NCBI GenBank assembly: GCA_009746045.1
Contig: RPFO01000253.1
Coordinates: forward strand, 580,001 to 642,000
Reading direction: 5' to 3'
Origin: Mesostigma viride
Lineage: Eukaryota; Streptophyta; Mesostigmatophyceae; Mesostigmatales; Mesostigmataceae
DNA length: 62,000 nt
Of this stretch, positions 60,079 through 62,000 are shown one piece after another. The notes below the pieces were generated by a model, which searched no databases, was not told where the DNA came from, and was given only the letters and a program-made list of their open reading frames with translations. The stretch's first letter is position 1. Each line of letters starts with the position of its first letter. A program made the translations under genes and the position numbers.

Positions 60079-60251
60079 TTAGAAGCGATATCTGTAGTTG
60101 CACCAGGGTTCGTCCGGATTGTACTCCACCAACACAGGGGAGACCGGCTGATCCTTCTTCAGGTCGAGCTCCCCAACTGCGAAAAGGAGCTGCCGGACAA
60201 AGTTGATGCGAGTGAAAACGATCACGACGTCCTGAGGGATGCGCTCGAACA
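60079..60251 (-). CDS. Last exon of a right-edge gene, ABC1/ADCK-like (tentative)
   Basis: On the minus strand a CATGCATGCAG acceptor opens GTG TTC GAG... and the frame runs to TAA at 60079. Product: VFERIPQDVVIVFTRINFVR, QLLFAVGELDLKKDQPVSPV, LVEYNPDEPWCNYRYRF. The (F)-x-R-(I/L)-P-x-(D/E)-x-x-(L/I)-V-(F/L)-x-R-x-x-x-(L/V)-R pattern occurs near the C-terminus of ABC1/AarF/ADCK atypical kinases, which act in quinone and lipid metabolism in mitochondria and plastids. The match is short and the assignment is inference. It joins in phase with the exon at 61982-62000. Confidence 0.45.
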
Positions 60252-61128
60252 CCTGCATGCATGGGTGAGTAAAGGGTGCACGTACAGGGCAACACACACC
60301 TCACATACAGTCAGTACCTAGTGCATAACATAGACACGAGTCCGGCTTGACCGCGTCGATGTACATGGAGAGGCAGCATACCAAGCATGGCAGGGCTCCA
60401 AAACACAAAATGGAGGTCATGAATGCAATATATCCAGACGTGACACGGGCAAGGAGCTCGTGGTCTTCTTCAATGGTGCACCCTTGAAGTCAAGGCAGTT
60501 AAATTAAATAAGAGTCTGCTGGATGTCTGGCTTGATGCCCCCTTGGTTCCTGCGTGATTTTCGCCGCTTTGATTCATGGCCGGCCATTGAAGTTACTCGT
60601 GGGCCAAGCTGGAGCATCGCCTGCACCCATGGCGCAGCATCATTCCCAAGAATCAAATCCAATGCAGGACGTGATGTAGAGCCCAAGCCAGCGCTGTGTG
60701 CCGTACTTAAATGCAGCTGCGCGACTCGTCCAATCACTATGATCTGCAACCTGGCCCCGAACACCACTAACACCAGGTCGTGAGTTCTCTTAAGTGATGT
60801 CTTAAGCAGCATAGGCCGACCGGCGCGGCATGGCGGCGGCCCTGCCTGTTCTTTGTTCGACAGAGAACCCCGACCAGTACAGCTGATCTCCAGTACCTCT
60901 GGCTTCGATCTCCAACCAAGAAGGCCTGCACTCAGTCCAACCATTAGATCTTTAGTACCCTACTAGATCTGCACTGAAGGACAGCCTAAATAATGCAGGC
61001 TTCAACGGTATATGGGCCGCTTGCATTTGCCACCTTCGCAAGGGTCACTGGCTGGCGCTCTGAGGATGCTGTAAGCATGCATGGCACACACAAACAGGGT
61101 GGGCGCAAAACAACCACCGGGTGCAGCA

Positions 61129-61621
61129 GGCCGGGCCCACTTCAAATGTTCCGAAAAGTGTGACACTTTTGGTCGTTTTTTTGACTTTTTCGACGATCGT
61201 CACTCTGCAGAGTGATTCGTCGTGCGAAATCGTGCGAAATTGTGCGAAATTTGCTGAAATCGTGTGAAATTTGCTGAAATCGTGCGAATTTGTGCGAAAT
61301 TTGCTGAAATTGTGCGAAATTTCATGTGAAAAATGTCGACGGTAAAAAATTTTGATGTGCACAACGTGTGTGAATTCATGCGAAATTTTGTCAAACGTCA
61401 CTCCCCAAAACGACCCTTGGTTGAAATCCATGCGAAATTGTGCGAAATCATGCAAAATTGTGCGAAATCGTGCGAAATCGTGCGAAAATGTGTGAAAATT
61501 TTGCGAAAATCACGCGAAAATCACGCGAACTCGTGCGAAATTTTATTTTTTTTTTGCGAAAATAGCGAAAAAGTGTCACACACTTGGCTTGGACGGCGGA
61601 ACATTTGAAGTGGGCCCGGCC
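61129..61621. mobile_element. 493-bp MITE with 25-bp perfect TIRs
   Basis: Ends GGCCGGGCCCACTTCAAATG (61129-61153) and the exact reverse complement at 61597-61621, flanked by AGCA at 61125-61128 and 61622-61625 (a possible 4-bp target duplication). Inner AAAAGTGTGACACTTTT and AAAGTGTCACAC extend the pairing. The interior is mainly a GTGCGAAAT/TTTGCTGAAATC repeat. It sits in the last intron of the minus-strand gene. Confidence 0.75.
61200..61560 (+). repeat. GTGCGAAAT-type short repeat
   Basis: More than twenty irregular units of 9-20 bp (CGTGCGAAAT, TTTGCTGAAAT, TCACGCGAAAA) filling the MITE interior. Confidence 0.85.
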
Positions 61622-61981
61622 AGCAAACCGGAGCCGATTGAGCAGCCGGGCTGGAGGAGGAAATACTAATTAATGCGAAACGGAGAGACAGCAATGCCGC
61701 GTACGCATGCGGTGGCACACACAACGTGCTGTCGTCACCTGGCACACCGCTCGATCCTGCTGCCGCAATATAGTAAAACTGTGGTGCGCTCTTGCATGTG
61801 CCAAAGTAGGCATGCCCGCGTGTAGTAGGTGGAAGAAAAGGCTGTAGAAACAACATAATCACTGCAAATTGAAATCAAACAGTTCCAAGGCACAGATAGA
61901 ACTCAACAACGCTTAGATTTTTTAAAAAATTAATAATCCTACCCCCCATCCCTCACAATTGACTAGCCGGGTGCCACTCAC

Positions 61982-62000
61982 CAGCCGCAGGAAGGCCTCC
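61982..62000 (-). CDS. Partial upstream exon of the right-edge gene
   Basis: Minus-strand GGAGGCCTTCCTGCGGCTG (EAFLRL) followed by a consensus donor GTGAGT. It ends in phase 0 and would join the last exon as EAFLRL|VFERIP. The gene continues beyond the window. Confidence 0.45.

Overview
This is nuclear DNA from a eukaryote with GT-AG spliceosomal introns, long repeat-filled introns and many transposable elements. I see no bacterial, organellar or clearly viral gene organisation. A propionyl-CoA carboxylase alpha gene beside non-LTR retrotransposons with a C-terminal CCHC plus PD-(D/E)xK-like region suggests a protist or alga. The green lineage is plausible, but the sequence does not settle it.

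Layout. (1) 1-9160: a multi-exon plus-strand locus of unknown function, with GC-rich exons, AT-rich introns and several frame breaks. Its introns carry at least twelve copies of a 21-nt GC-rich motif. (2) 9.7-21.5 kb: nested mobile elements. These are a degenerate reverse-transcriptase LINE (minus strand, 9801-12510), a 5'-truncated relative (18405-19415), ORF1-only relatives with their 3' tails, fold-back ends, and a 3.4-kb element with perfect 38-bp terminal inverted repeats (14879-18303). (3) 21.5-26.1 kb: no recognisable gene. (4) 26156-54478: a plus-strand gene for the alpha (biotin carboxylase plus biotin carrier) subunit of propionyl-CoA carboxylase. I reconstruct 21 exons coding about 786 residues to the stop. 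Its first exon or exons, with start codon and transit peptide, are not found. Its introns hold two hAT elements in opposite orientation, a palindromic pogo-like DDE fragment between tetranucleotide arrays, an interrupted unknown ORF, and many mini- and microsatellites. (5) 55-57.1 kb: an ORF1-only LINE relative. (6) 60079-62000: the 3' end of a minus-strand gene that leaves the right edge, possibly an ABC1/ADCK-type kinase, with a small MITE in its last intron.

The most unusual patterns: in about eight carboxylase introns (and two in the left-hand gene) the exon end or intron start, with its 5' splice site, is reiterated in tandem just downstream. LINE copies that carry only ORF1 share their 3' end with RT-bearing copies, as expected if they are moved in trans. 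Both hAT copies share an in-frame TGA exactly at a predicted zinc-ligand cysteine codon. The pogo-like fragment forms a near-perfect palindrome whose microsatellite flanks mirror each other. A 213-nt stop-free GT...AG segment in the carboxylase gene behaves like an exitron.

The only pathway gene that can be interpreted is the carboxylase, which works with a separately encoded beta subunit, not seen here, in mitochondrial propionyl-CoA breakdown.
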